Positions 8,163 through 17,926 of a stretch of 26,185 nt of DNA are shown here, piece after piece. A program made the translations under genes and the position numbers. The notes beneath the pieces are model-generated. The model had not been told where the DNA came from. It made no database searches and saw only the letters and a list, made by a program, of their open reading frames with translations. The stretch spans positions 1-26,185 of the forward strand of contig JBBQSA010000047.1 in the NCBI GenBank assembly GCA_038214295.1. The letters run 5' to 3'. The first letter of the stretch is position 1. Every line of letters starts with the position of its first letter. Source of the stretch: SHZI01 sp038214295. Lineage in GTDB: Bacteria; Pseudomonadota; Gammaproteobacteria; Steroidobacterales; GCA-2729495.

Positions 8163-8205
8163 GACGCCTGGCGTCACTATGTGACCCCGAGCGTCATGCG
8201 GGGGC
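8163..8205. promoter_or_regulatory. Cluster of palindromic half-sites between pilR and pilA
   Basis: The 13-bp palindrome GACGCCTGGCGTC (8163-8175) overlaps GTCAC-TAT-GTGAC (8173-8185). GCGTCA recurs at 8171 and 8191, 20 bp or two helical turns apart, and an imperfect hairpin follows to about 8205. The cluster lies roughly 140-180 nt before the predicted pilA start. That is a typical distance for an enhancer site of a sigma-54 activator, so PilR is the natural candidate. It does not resemble the TGTC-type PilR sites described in Pseudomonas, and a weak role in pilR 3'-end formation cannot be excluded. Confidence 0.4.
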
Positions 8206-8218
8206 ATCACCCGTCGCC

Positions 8219-9604
8219 TCACTCGATGCCGAGTTTCTGCATCCGGTAGCGCAGCGCCCGAAGCGTGAGCCCCAGGGTCCGGGCGGTGGCTGTCTTGTTG
8301 TAGCGGTGCTCCTTGAGCGCCGCCAGGATGGTTGCCCGTTCCACCGAGTCCAGCCGGTCGCCGAGCAGCGGGCTGCCCGGACTCCCGGTAAGGTCGGCGC
8401 CGCCGGTTCCCGGATCCGGTGCCCGGGCCGGACCGGCGCCAGCCGCCGTGACCCCGGCCGGTTCGTGGATCTGGATGTCCTCCGCCGTGATCACCCCGCC
8501 GCAGAGGGCAACCGCCCGCTCCAGCACGTTTTCCAGCTCGCGGACGTTGCCCGGGAACCGGTAGGCCTGCAGCTTGTCCCGGGCCCCCGGCGTCAGTTCG
8601 GGGGTCAGCTCGCCTGGCGGCGCGCCGAGGCTCGCCGCCAGGCGCCGGAGGATGTGGGCCGTCAGCAGCAGGGTGTCGTTGCCCCGTTCCCGCAGCGGCG
8701 GCACCCGAAGCTCGATGACGTTGATCCGGTAGTAGAGGTCCTCCCGGAACTGGCCGCTGGCGACCAGCGCGCGCAGGTCCTTGTGGGTGGCGGACAGGAT
8801 GCGCACGTCCACCGGCACCTCGGTGGCCTGGCCCACCGGCCGCAGGGTCTTTTCCTGGATGACCCGCAGCAGCTTCACCTGCATTGGCAGCGGCAGGTCG
8901 GCGATCTCGTCCATGAAGAGCGTGCCGCCCTCGGCGGTCTGGAACAGGCCGGTCTTGTCGTTGACCGCGCCGGTGAAGGCGCCCTTGCGGTGCCCGAAGA
9001 ACTCGCTCTCCATCAGTTCGCCGGGAATGGCGCCGCAGTTTACCGGCACGAAGGGGCCGTCGGCCCGGGCGCCCTGCTCGTGGATCATGCGGGCGACCAG
9101 CTCCTTGCCGGTGCCGGACTCGCCAGTGATGTGCACGGGCGCCTGGCTGCGCGCCACCTTGCCGATGGTCTGGCGCAGGCGCTCGATCGGCGCGGACTCG
9201 CCGAGCAGCTGCGCCTTGCCGCCCGTCACGTCGACGCTTGGTACCTTGAGCGCGCTGCCGACCAGCTTGCGCAGCACCTTCACGTCGAGCGGCTTGGAGA
9301 TGAAGTCGAAGGCGCCGGCCTTGAGGGCGCGCACAGCGGTTTCCACGTTGCCGTGGGCGGTGATCACGGCGACCGGCGTCCGCAGGCCCCGGGACTGCAT
9401 CCACTCGATCAGCTCGATGCCGTCGCCGTCCGGCAGGCGCATGTCGGTCAGGCACAGCTGGAATTCCTGGCGGGACAGGCGGTCGCGGGCGGTGGCCACG
9501 TCGGCGCAGGTGCTCGCGTCGATGTCCATGCGCTGCAGGGTCATGGCGAGCAGCTCCCGGATATCGGGCTCGTCGTCGACCACCAGTGCGACAGGCCGGG
9601 CCAC
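8219..9604 (-). CDS. pilR: Sigma-54 dependent response regulator PilR
   Basis: This 461-residue NtrC-family regulator activates pilA transcription with sigma-54. The receiver domain has the acidic pocket (D10, D11), phospho-acceptor D54 and K104. The AAA+ domain has Walker A GESGTGKE (161-168), the sigma-54 contact loop GAFTGA (208-213) and Walker B TLFMDEI. A variable Gly/Pro/Ala linker leads to a Fis-type helix-turn-helix at the C terminus (YNKTATARTLGLTLRALRYR). The start is GTG at 9604, 3 nt after the pilS stop, so the two are coupled. The sigma-54 promoter in front of pilA downstream supports the PilR name over other NtrC-like regulators. Confidence 0.94.
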   Translation of the reverse strand: MARPVALVVDDEPDIRELLAMTLQRMDIDASTCADVATARDRLSRQEFQLCLTDMRLPDGDGIELIEWMQSRGLRTPVAVITAHGNVETAVRALKAGAFDFISKPLDVKVLRKLVGSALKVPSVDVTGGKAQLLGESAPIERLRQTIGKVARSQAPVHITGESGTGKELVARMIHEQGARADGPFVPVNCGAIPGELMESEFFGHRKGAFTGAVNDKTGLFQTAEGGTLFMDEIADLPLPMQVKLLRVIQEKTLRPVGQATEVPVDVRILSATHKDLRALVASGQFREDLYYRINVIELRVPPLRERGNDTLLLTAHILRRLAASLGAPPGELTPELTPGARDKLQAYRFPGNVRELENVLERAVALCGGVITAEDIQIHEPAGVTAAGAGPARAPDPGTGGADLTGSPGSPLLGDRLDSVERATILAALKEHRYNKTATARTLGLTLRALRYRMQKLGIE

Positions 9605-9607
9605 GGG

Positions 9608-11260
9608 CTAGCTCTCCCACCGGGCGGGGTCGGTGAACACGATCCGGAACAGGCTGCCGCCGCCGGGGCGGGGCTCGTGGATCAGGGCCGCGCGGTTGCA
9701 CTCGCACAGCTCGCGGGAAATGAACAGGCCGAGGCCGGTGCCGCCGTTGCGGCCCGTGGCGAAGGGCTCGAAGATCTGCTCGCGCAGTGCCTCGGGGATG
9801 CCCGGGCCGGAGTCCGCCACCTCCAGGTAGGGGCGGCGGCCACCGGAGAGCCGCCCGATGCTGATCTCGACCGCGATGCCGCCGTTGGCGCTGGCGTACT
9901 TCACGGCGTTCTCGCAGAGGTTCCAGACAATCTGGCGGAGGTGGCCGGGGTCCATGCGCACCTCCACGTCATCGGCCGCGGTAACGGTGAGCTGGCCCTC
10001 GTAGAGCTCCAGGGTGGAGGCGAACTCGGCGGCGAACTCCCGGGCCCAACCTGCCAGGTAGATGAGTTCCGGGCGGCTGTTCTCCCGCCGGGACAACTGC
10101 AGCACGTTCTCGACGATCTCGTTCACCCGGCGGGAGTTGGTCTGGATGATGTCGATCAGGCGCCGGTCCTCGGGGCCCAGGCTCGCGCTTTCCTCGAGCA
10201 GCTGGCTCGCGTGGCTGAGCGCCCCGACCGGGTTGCGGATCTCGTGGGCGATGCTTGCCGACAGCCGGCCGAGGGCGGCCAGCTTGGTCTGCTGGACCTT
10301 CTGGGCGAGCAGTCCGGCATCCTCGAGGAACATCAGCACCGGTCCGTCGTCGCGGCCGCCGAGTGGGGCCAGGTAGGCGTTGATCCGGGTGGTGCCATCG
10401 GCGGACATGAAGGCCGGTGGCTGCAGCAGCGGGTTGCCCTGCCGCCGCCAGTCCGCGAGCATCCGGGACAGGTGGGGCGCCAGCCGCCCGAGGTCCTGGC
10501 CGGGTTCCCGGGTGCGGATGCCCACGTGCTCCGCCGCGGACTGATTGATCAGCCTGATGCGGTTCACCTCGTCCACGACGACGATGCTCTCCCGCAGGTT
10601 CTGGATGATGTACTCGTTCAGCTGGGCGAGGTTCGCGAGGTCGATGCCGCGCTGGCGGGCCAGGGCCTCGCTCTCCTCCAGGCGGCGCGCCAGCGGGTAG
10701 GCCGCCGAGGCGATCATGAAGATGATCGCCCCCAGCACCCCGGAGGCCACGAATTCCCCGCTCGGCGTCCGCCCGTCGAGCACGCTGATGGCCTGTTCCG
10801 ACAGTACGGCGATAGCGGCGACCGACGCGGCCAGGAACGCCTGGCGGCCCCGGAGCGTGAGGCTCGCGGCCCCGACGAAAATCACCAGGAGGCCCCCGAT
10901 GCCGGTCTTGATGCCGCCGCTGGCGTGCATCAGCAGCGTCACCGCCAGGATGTCCGCCGCCAGTACGACGAGGGCCACCCGGGGCAGGACCACGGGCCGC
11001 TGCCACTGCCAGGCAAGCACCAGCAGGGCGAAGGCGCAGTACAAGGTGGCCGTAGTGACAAACAGTTCCGGGTTCCGCGCGCCCAGGATGGGGGCCAGCG
11101 GGTAACCCATGCCGACGATCAGCATGCCGGCGCTGATCCCCGCCCGGAACAGGCCCACGAAGCGCAGCACCCGCCGGGACGCGTCGTTGCCGATCGTCCG
11201 GGTGAACTCTTCCGCGCGGGCGCGGAGCGGTTCGTGCAGCGTCTGTTCGGCAGCAGCCAT
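9608..11260 (-). CDS. pilS: Sensor histidine kinase PilS
   Basis: PilS is the membrane sensor kinase that phosphorylates PilR; in Pseudomonas it monitors PilA in the membrane. The 550-residue protein has an N-terminal block of several membrane segments (about residues 33-190), a PAS domain (about 210-320) and a HisKA domain with ASIAHEIRNP (phospho-acceptor H339). The HATPase domain has the N box NLCENAVKY, the G1 box DSGPGIP and the G2 box GTGLGL. ATG at 11260 is chosen. The frame stays open 51 codons further, but that would cover the whole divergent promoter region with non-conserved sequence. It is divergent from sucC across 127 nt. Confidence 0.94.
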   Translation of the reverse strand: MAAAEQTLHEPLRARAEEFTRTIGNDASRRVLRFVGLFRAGISAGMLIVGMGYPLAPILGARNPELFVTTATLYCAFALLVLAWQWQRPVVLPRVALVVLAADILAVTLLMHASGGIKTGIGGLLVIFVGAASLTLRGRQAFLAASVAAIAVLSEQAISVLDGRTPSGEFVASGVLGAIIFMIASAAYPLARRLEESEALARQRGIDLANLAQLNEYIIQNLRESIVVVDEVNRIRLINQSAAEHVGIRTREPGQDLGRLAPHLSRMLADWRRQGNPLLQPPAFMSADGTTRINAYLAPLGGRDDGPVLMFLEDAGLLAQKVQQTKLAALGRLSASIAHEIRNPVGALSHASQLLEESASLGPEDRRLIDIIQTNSRRVNEIVENVLQLSRRENSRPELIYLAGWAREFAAEFASTLELYEGQLTVTAADDVEVRMDPGHLRQIVWNLCENAVKYASANGGIAVEISIGRLSGGRRPYLEVADSGPGIPEALREQIFEPFATGRNGGTGLGLFISRELCECNRAALIHEPRPGGGSLFRIVFTDPARWES

Positions 11261-11331
11261 GCGGGCAGACCGGGAATGCCAGTGGGCATTATGTCTGGCC
11301 CCGGCGCCGGATGCGTGACCGTCCTCCCACT

Positions 11332-11359
11332 TTGACTCAGCGCACAATTCCCCCACAAT
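11332..11359 (+). promoter_or_regulatory. Probable sigma-70 promoter of sucCD-nadE
   Basis: TTGACT (11332-11337), a 16-nt spacer and CACAAT (11354-11359) give a good -35 and a moderate -10. The start codon of sucC is 28 nt downstream. It is the only AT-rich patch in the pilS-sucC divergent gap. Confidence 0.55.
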
Positions 11360-11387
11360 AGCCGCCTTCCGGCGCGGGCACCTCTGC

Positions 11388-12559
11388 ATGAATCTCCATG
11401 AATACCAGGCCAAGCAGCTGTTTCAGCGCTACGGCATCCCGGTCCCGACCGGCGCGGTCGCGGGCTCCCCGGCGCAGGCCGCGGCGGCCGCCGGCCAGCT
11501 GGGCGGCAAGGTCTGGGTGGTCAAGGCCCAGGTGCACGCGGGCGGCCGGGGCAAGGCGGGCGGCGTCAAGCTGGCCCGCAACCCGGAGGAGGTCGGCCAG
11601 CTCGCCCGGGACATGCTGGGCACCCGGCTCGTCACCAAGCAGACCGGCCCCGGCGGCATGCCGGTCAACCAGGTCTACGTGGAGTCCGGCAGCGAGATTG
11701 CCCGGGAGCTCTACTTAAGCCTGCTCGTGGACCGGGGCCGGGAGCGCATCGCCTTCATCGCCTCCGCCGCCGGCGGCATGGACATCGAGGAAGTAGCCGC
11801 AACTACCCCGGAGAAAATCCTGACCGTCGCGATCAACCCGGCGGCTGGTCTCCAGCCCTACCAGGCCCGGCAGATCGGCTACGGGCTCGGCCTCGACAAC
11901 GAGCAGGTCAAGCAGTTCGTCGTGATGGCCGGCAACCTCTACCGCCTGTTCAACGAGTGCGACGCGAGCCTCGTCGAGGTCAACCCGCTGATCGTCACCA
12001 GCGCCGGCGACCTCATGGCCCTCGACGCGAAGATCAACATCGAGGAGAACGCGTTGTTCCGGCAGCGGGACCTGCAGACGATGCGGGACCCGAGCCAGGA
12101 AGACGACATGGAGCGCCGCGCCGCCGAGCACGACCTCAACTACGTGTCCCTCGACGGCAACATCGCCTGCATGGTGAACGGCGCGGGCCTCGCGATGGCC
12201 ACGATGGACCTCATCAAGCTCCACGGCGGCGAGCCTGCCAACTTCCTCGACGTGGGCGGCGGCGCCACGCCGGAGCGGGTGGCGGAGGCCTTCAAGCTGA
12301 TCCTGTCCAACCCCCAGGTGAAGGCCATCCTCGTGAACATCTTTGGCGGCATCGTCCGCTGCGACCTGATCGCCGAGGGCATCATCAGCGCGGTGCGCGA
12401 CGTGAAGGTGGCGGTGCCGGTCGTGGTGCGCCTGGAAGGCACCAACGTGGACCAGGGACGGAAGATGCTGAAGGACAGTGGCCTCGCGATCACGCCCGCC
12501 GACGACCTCACGGACGCCGCCCGCAAGGCCGTGGCGGCGCTGAAGGCGGGCGGCCAGTC

Positions 12560-12563
<4 letters not shown>
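11388..12563 (+). CDS. sucC: Succinyl-CoA synthetase (ADP-forming) beta subunit
   Basis: SucC and SucD form the TCA-cycle enzyme that converts succinyl-CoA to succinate with formation of nucleoside triphosphate. The 391-residue beta subunit begins with the hallmark MNLHEYQAKQLF and has an ATP-grasp fold (GGRGKAGGVKLA, then VEVNPLIVT with metal-binding residues). The C-terminal ligase-CoA domain has DVGGGATPERV and NIFGGIVRCD. No strong ribosome binding site precedes ATG at 11388, but the conserved N terminus fixes the start. Its stop overlaps the start of sucD in ATGA. Confidence 0.98.
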
Positions 12564-13425
<862 letters not shown>

Positions 13426-13429
<4 letters not shown>

Positions 13430-15054
13430 CCGACAGCCTCCGCATCGCGCTTGCCCAGCAGAATTTCCTGGTGGGTGACGTGGCCGGCAATACGGCCCGG
13501 ATCGTAGAGTTGCTGGATGAGGTGCGCCGCGCCAGTACCGCGGACCTCGTGATGTTCCCCGAGCTCTCCATGTGCGGGTACCCGCCGGAGGACCTCCTGT
13601 TCCACAAGGGCCTGCGCCACCAGGTGAGCGACGGCCTGGCGCGGATCGCGGACGCCACGCACGAGGTGGCGGCGCTGGTCGGCTATCCCGAGTTCTTGGG
13701 CAACCACATCTACAATTCCGTCGCCTTCTTCGCGGGCGGGCGCCAGGTCGCCAACTACCGGAAGTGCTGCCTGCCGAACTACAGCGTCTTCGACGAGGAG
13801 CGCTACTTCACGCCGGGCGACGGGCCGGTGGTGGTCGAATTCCGCGGGATGCAGCTCGGTCTCGGCATCTGCGAGGACGTGTGGCAGCCGGCGCCGTCAG
13901 CGGCGGCGACCGCGGCGGGGGCCGAGGTGATCCTCGCGGTCAACGGCTCGCCCTTCGAGATCGGCAAGCAGACCCAGCGCGAGCAGGTGCTCGCCGCCCG
14001 GGCGCGGGAAACCGGGTTGCCCTTCGTGTACCTGAACATGGTGGGCGGGCAGGACGAGCTGGTCTTCGACGGCGGCTCCTGCGTGGTCGATGCCGCGGGC
14101 GTGACGGTGCTGCGCGCGCCGGCGCTGGAGGCCTGTCTGCCGGTAGTCACGCTGCGCCGGCAGGGTGCGAGGGTCGTGGCCGACGGCGCGCCGGTGGGCG
14201 CGCTGCCGGCGGACGTCGCCAGCGTGTACGCGGCCCTGGTCACCGGGGTCCGCGATTACGTGGGCAAGAACCGCTTTCCCGGTGTGGTGCTCGGCCTGTC
14301 CGGCGGCATCGACTCGGCGCTGACGCTGGCGATCGCGGTGGACGCCATCGGCGCGGCGGCCGTGCAGGCCGTGATGATGCCCTACCAGTACACCGCCGCG
14401 ATGAGCGTGGAGGATGCTGGCGCCCAGGCCCGGCTGCTCGGCGTGGACTACCAGGTGCTGCCCATCGGGCCACTGGTAGAAGCGGCGCGGGGGACGTTGT
14501 CCGGGCTGTTCGCGGGCCTGCCCGAGGACACGACCGAGGAAAACCTCCAGTCCCGCGCCCGGGGGATCCTGCTGATGGCGATTTCCAACAAGACCGGTCG
14601 CATGGTGCTGGCGACGGGCAACAAGAGCGAGATGGCCGTGGGCTACGCGACGCTCTACGGCGACATGGCCGGCGGCTTTGCGCCGATCAAGGACTGCACG
14701 AAGACGCTGGTGTATGAGCTGGCCCGCTACCGGAACTCGCTGTCGCCGGTGATCCCGGAGCGGGTGATCACCCGGCCGCCGAGTGCGGAGTTGCGCCCCG
14801 ACCAGCAGGACAGCGACTCGCTACCGCCCTACGACGTGCTCGACCCGATTCTCGACGCGCTGATCCTGGAGAACCGCTCGGTGGAGGAGATTGCCGCCCG
14901 GGGTTTCGACCCGGCGGTGGCTGCACGGGTGCTGGAGATGGTGCGGAAGGCGGAGTACAAGCGCCGCCAGGCTCCCCCCGGTGTGCGCATCTCGAGCCGC
15001 GCCTTCGGCCGCGACTGGCGCTACCCCATCACCTCCGGCTACCGCCACACCTGA
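13426..15054 (+). CDS. nadE: Glutamine-dependent NAD+ synthetase NadE, probable CTG start
   Basis: NadE amidates nicotinic acid adenine dinucleotide to NAD+, using ammonia released from glutamine. The N-terminal nitrilase-type glutaminase domain has the triad E46 (FPELS), K113 (YRKCCLP) and C149 (LGICEDVW). The C-terminal synthetase domain has the PP-loop SGGIDS (292-297). I place the start at CTG 13426, giving 542 residues. The frame has no ATG, GTG or TTG before GTG 13471, and starting there would delete the first beta strand (SLRIALAQQNFLVGD), which is conserved in the domain. An AGGAG (13413-13417) lies 8 nt before this CTG, and the CTG overlaps the sucD stop. The stop codon touches a palindromic repeat. 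Function is near certain; the start codon is inferred. Confidence 0.93.
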
Positions 15055-15152
15055 AAAGGTACCGGACACCGTTTTGTTTAGTTTCGTTAGTTATTGCTCT
15101 GTGAAGCTGAACAACTAACACAACTAAACAAAACGGTGTCCGGTACCTTTTC
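15053..15152. repeat. Palindromic element, family 1, copy A (between nadE and bamD)
   Basis: Two 40-nt arms (15053-15092 and 15113-15152) are complementary except at 2 positions and enclose a 20-nt loop. The outer edge reads GAAAAGGTACCGGACACCG and the inner part is AT-rich. Its first bases GA belong to the nadE TGA, and it ends 1 nt before the complement of the bamD stop, so it fills the convergent gap exactly. With an A-run on one edge and a T-run on the other it could terminate transcription in both directions. No target duplication is seen. Confidence 0.95.
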
Positions 15153-15968
15153 CTACCAGAACTTGTACCAGGGGGATTTTTCTTCGCGGGCTAGCTGCTT
15201 GAGGCTGTTCGGGTAGCTCGCGGCGAGCACCCGTCGGGCGTCCTCGGCGGGCTCAGCCATGCCGAGCTGGTCGTAGGCCTGGACCATGATCGCGAGCGCG
15301 CCAGGCACCGCCGGCGCTCCCTCGTACTGCTCGACCGCGTAACGGGCCCGATTGGCCGCTGCCAGCCACGCCCCGCGCTTCATGTAGTAGCGGGCGACGT
15401 GCAGCTCGTAGTCGGCCAGCCGGTTGCGCAGGAAAACCATGCGCTGCCGGGCATCCGCCGCGTAGGCGCTGGCCGGAAAGCGCTGCACGAGCTGGGAAAA
15501 CACCGAGAACGACTCCTGCACGTTCTTCGGCGGCCGCTCGGAGAGATCCACGTTGAATAACCGGTGGTACCAGCTGTGCTGGCCGGAGAAGTACGCGAGC
15601 CCGCGCATGTACAGCGCGTAGTCGACCCGTGGGTGAGTGGGGTTCTCGCGTTCGAAGGTCGTGGCCGCGTCTACCGCCGCCTCGATTTGCCGGTCCTTGT
15701 AGTAGCAGTAGATCAGGTCGAGCTGGGCCTGCTTGGTCTCGTTGCTGAACGGGAACCGGGCCTCGAGACTCTCGTAAAACTTGATCGCGTTGCTGAAGTT
15801 GCCCGACTCCATGGCCTTGTGCCCACGCTGATAGAGCTCGGACGTGCCGGACTTGGCATCCCGTTCGTCCTTCGCCTTGCTGGAGCAACCGGCGACCGCG
15901 CCACCAAGCAGCGCGAGCAGGGTAATTGCAAGAAGAGTGGGGGTTTTCTGGCGCAGAATCGAAGGCAT
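15153..15968 (-). CDS. bamD: Outer-membrane assembly lipoprotein BamD
   Basis: BamD is the essential lipoprotein of the BAM complex that folds beta-barrel proteins into the outer membrane. The 271-residue precursor has a signal peptide with lipobox VAGC (lipidated C28). TPR repeats follow, containing the family signatures LYQRGHKAMESGNFSNAIKFYE, DYALYMRGLAYF and FSQLVQRFPASAYAADARQRM. ATG at 15968 is the start. The gene is divergent from rluD across 52 nt, an arrangement shared with E. coli. A minus-strand TATACT (16008-16003) could be its -10, but I see no matching -35. Confidence 0.95.
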   Translation of the reverse strand: MPSILRQKTPTLLAITLLALLGGAVAGCSSKAKDERDAKSGTSELYQRGHKAMESGNFSNAIKFYESLEARFPFSNETKQAQLDLIYCYYKDRQIEAAVDAATTFERENPTHPRVDYALYMRGLAYFSGQHSWYHRLFNVDLSERPPKNVQESFSVFSQLVQRFPASAYAADARQRMVFLRNRLADYELHVARYYMKRGAWLAAANRARYAVEQYEGAPAVPGALAIMVQAYDQLGMAEPAEDARRVLAASYPNSLKQLAREEKSPWYKFW

Positions 15969-16020
15969 GAAATTTAAAGGCGCTGTCGCCGGCGGGGCCA
16001 GCAGTATAGCCTAGCGCCGC

Positions 16021-17034
16021 ATGGAGCTAGCGCCGCAACGCCTGATCGTCCCCGACACCGGTAACGGCCGCCGCCTGGACCAGGTGCTCGCCGAGCTGCT
16101 GCCGGACCATTCCCGCAGCCGCCTTAAACAGTGGATTCTCGACGGCCGCGTCAGCCTGGACGGCGCTACGCCGGAGCCCCGCACCCGCGTCGCGTCAGGC
16201 CAGGTCATCGAGCTGCAAGCCGACGCGGCGACGGCGTCGGACGACGGTCGCCGCCAGCCGGGCGCGGAGTCCATGCCGCTCGCCATCGTGTACGAGGACG
16301 CGGACGTGCTGGTCATCGACAAGCCGGCGGGCCTCGTGGTCCACCCCGGCGCGGGTAACCCGACCGGCACGCTGCAGAACGGCTTGCTGGCCTACGCGCC
16401 GGAGCTCGCCGAGCTGCCGCGCAGCGGTATTCTGCACCGCCTCGACAAGGACACCTCCGGTCTGCTGATCGTCGCCCGGACGTTGGCCGCGCACACGCAC
16501 CTGGTCCGCGCCCTCGAGGCCCGCGAGATCACGCGGGAGTACCGGGCGCTGTGCGTCGGCCCGATGACTGGGGGCGGCACGGTGGACGCCGACATTGCCC
16601 GGCACCGCACCCAGCGTACGAAGATGTCCGTCGCGGCCGTCGGGGGCCGCCACGCCGTCACCCATTACCGGGTCCTGGCCCGCTTTCCCCACCACACCTT
16701 CGTCGCCGTGCGGCTGGAGACGGGCCGCACCCACCAGATCCGCGTGCACCTGGCCCACGTGCGCCACCCGATCGTCGGCGACCCGGCCTACGGTGGCCGG
16801 CTGATCGTGCCGGCGGGGGCCACCGAGCAGCTCGCGCTGGCCCTGCGGGGCTTCCGCCGCCAGGCACTCCACGCGTCCCGGATCCGGTTCCAGCACCCGG
16901 TGCAGGACACGCCCCTCGACCTGCAGGCGCCGCTGCCCGCCGATTTTCGCGGCCTGTTGGCCGCGCTCACTGGTGACCCTGGCGCCGTCCCGCGCCTGGA
17001 GGCCCTGCCATGGCCCGAGCAGACCTCGACCTGA
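16021..17034 (+). CDS. rluD: 23S rRNA pseudouridine synthase RluD
   Basis: RluD converts three uridines of 23S rRNA helix 69 to pseudouridine. The 337-residue protein has an N-terminal S4 RNA-binding domain (about 17-75: RLDQVLAELLPDHSRSRLKQ) and the RluA-family catalytic motif HRLDKDTSG with catalytic D142. The later motif GRTHQIRVHLAHVRHPIVGD is also present. ATG at 16021 gives the normal N terminus. It overlaps pgeF by 25 nt. The RluD name rather than RluC or RluA rests on size and on the bamD/rluD/pgeF/clpB context. Confidence 0.93.
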   Translation: MELAPQRLIVPDTGNGRRLDQVLAELLPDHSRSRLKQWILDGRVSLDGATPEPRTRVASGQVIELQADAATASDDGRRQPGAESMPLAIVYEDADVLVIDKPAGLVVHPGAGNPTGTLQNGLLAYAPELAELPRSGILHRLDKDTSGLLIVARTLAAHTHLVRALEAREITREYRALCVGPMTGGGTVDADIARHRTQRTKMSVAAVGGRHAVTHYRVLARFPHHTFVAVRLETGRTHQIRVHLAHVRHPIVGDPAYGGRLIVPAGATEQLALALRGFRRQALHASRIRFQHPVQDTPLDLQAPLPADFRGLLAALTGDPGAVPRLEALPWPEQTST

Positions 17035-17789
17035 TCCGCCCGCGCTGGGTGGCCCCCGAGTGGGTGCGGGCGGTTGCCACGACGCGAGCCGGTGGTGTCA
17101 GCACCGGCGCCTGGTCGGGGCTGAATCTTGGCGACCACGTCAGCGACGATCCGGCTGCCGTCGAACTGAATCGCGAGAAGGTCCGGGCAGTCCTCGATCT
17201 CGAGCGGCCGCCCGAGTGGCTCCGGCAGGTGCACGGCAGCCACGTGGTCGCGCTGCCGGGGACCGGGCCGCTGCCGGCGGCGGATGCCGCGTACACCGGC
17301 ATGCCGGGCGTGGTCTGCGCGATCCTGACGGCCGATTGCCTGCCTGTCCTGTTCTGCAACCGGGCGGGCACCCACGTGGCCGCCGCTCACGCCGGCTGGC
17401 GCGGGCTGGCCGGCGGGGTGCTGGAGACCACCGTGGCCTGGCTGGCTGCCGCCGGCGTGCGGCCGGAGTCGCTCCTGGCCTGGCTCGGGCCGGCCATCGG
17501 ACCCGGCAGCTACGAGGTGGGGGTGGAGGTGAGGGACGCCTTCCTCCGGTCTGACCCGGAGGCTGGCAGCGCCTTCCGGGCGAACCGGCCCGGCCACTGG
17601 CTGCTCGACCTGTACGCGGCGGCCCGCCTGCGCCTCCGGCGCGCCGGGGTGACCGCGATTTCCGGCGGCGACTACTGCACGATGGACGATCCCGTCCGCT
17701 TCTACTCCCACCGCCGGGACGGCCTCACCGGCCGCCAGGCCACCCTCATCTGGCTTACCAAAAAGGTACCGGACACCGGGTTTGATTAG
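17010..17789 (+). CDS. pgeF: Purine nucleoside phosphorylase-like protein PgeF (YfiH/DUF152), C terminus supplied by a repeat
   Basis: This 259-residue protein of the YfiH/LACC1 family has the conserved Cys and His zinc-ligand motifs LTADCLPVLF and AAHAGWRGL, and the C-terminal YSHRRDGLTGRQATLIWL. Family members have been described as polyphenol oxidases, purine nucleoside phosphorylases and a peptidoglycan editing factor (removing misincorporated L-Ser); the role here is not settled by sequence. The ancestral protein should end near IWL. Here the palindromic repeat at 17761 has replaced the 3' end, so the last residues (KKVPDTGFD) and the TAG stop are encoded by the left arm. It starts inside rluD, which suggests coupling. 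Confidence 0.9.
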   Translation: MARADLDLIRPRWVAPEWVRAVATTRAGGVSTGAWSGLNLGDHVSDDPAAVELNREKVRAVLDLERPPEWLRQVHGSHVVALPGTGPLPAADAAYTGMPGVVCAILTADCLPVLFCNRAGTHVAAAHAGWRGLAGGVLETTVAWLAAAGVRPESLLAWLGPAIGPGSYEVGVEVRDAFLRSDPEAGSAFRANRPGHWLLDLYAAARLRLRRAGVTAISGGDYCTMDDPVRFYSHRRDGLTGRQATLIWLTKKVPDTGFD

Positions 17790-17860
17790 TTTCGTTAGTT
17801 GTTGGCACAGCGGGTCCAATAACTAACGAAACTAATCAAACCCGGTGTCCGGTACCTTTC
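17761..17860. repeat. Palindromic element, family 1, copy B (3' end of pgeF)
   Basis: A perfect 39-nt inverted repeat (17762-17800 and 17821-17859) extends further inward through a G-T pair and four more pairs, leaving a loop of about 10 nt. The edge is again AAAAGGTACCGGACACCG, but the next block is GGTTTGATTAG instead of GTTTTGTTTAG in copy A, and the opposite arm changes to match. The left arm is translated as the pgeF C terminus and contains its stop. The right end lies 7 nt before the clpB heat-shock promoter, so the hairpin may stop read-through into clpB. Confidence 0.95.
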
Positions 17861-17867
17861 CCTTCCG

Positions 17868-17895
17868 GTTGAAAATGTCTGACCCGGCCCAATCT
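17868..17895 (+). promoter_or_regulatory. Sigma-32 heat-shock promoter of clpB
   Basis: GTTGAAA (17868-17874), a 13-nt spacer and CCCAATCT (17888-17895) match the sigma-32 consensus CTTGAAA and CCCCATNT with one change in each box. Transcription would start near 17902, about 25 nt before the clpB ATG. clpB is a classic sigma-32 target, which agrees with the call. Confidence 0.8.
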
Positions 17896-17926
17896 AGTGG
17901 GAAGTCGTCACATCGAAAGCAGCCCC

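Noticed and set aside
8126..11335. A 1069-codon plus-strand open frame opposite pilR and pilS
   Set aside because: It runs antisense to two well-supported genes, contains no recognisable domain, and is rich in His, Gln, Arg and Ala, as expected from reading GC-rich codons backwards.
15053..15152. Palindrome as a classical MITE of a DDE transposon
   Set aside because: No direct target duplication is visible at copies A, B or D, and the structure is almost pure stem rather than short terminal repeats around a longer core.
17875..17887. ATGTCTGACCCGG as an edge of another palindromic repeat
   Set aside because: No inverse partner is found nearby, and the segment is fully explained as the spacer of the clpB heat-shock promoter.
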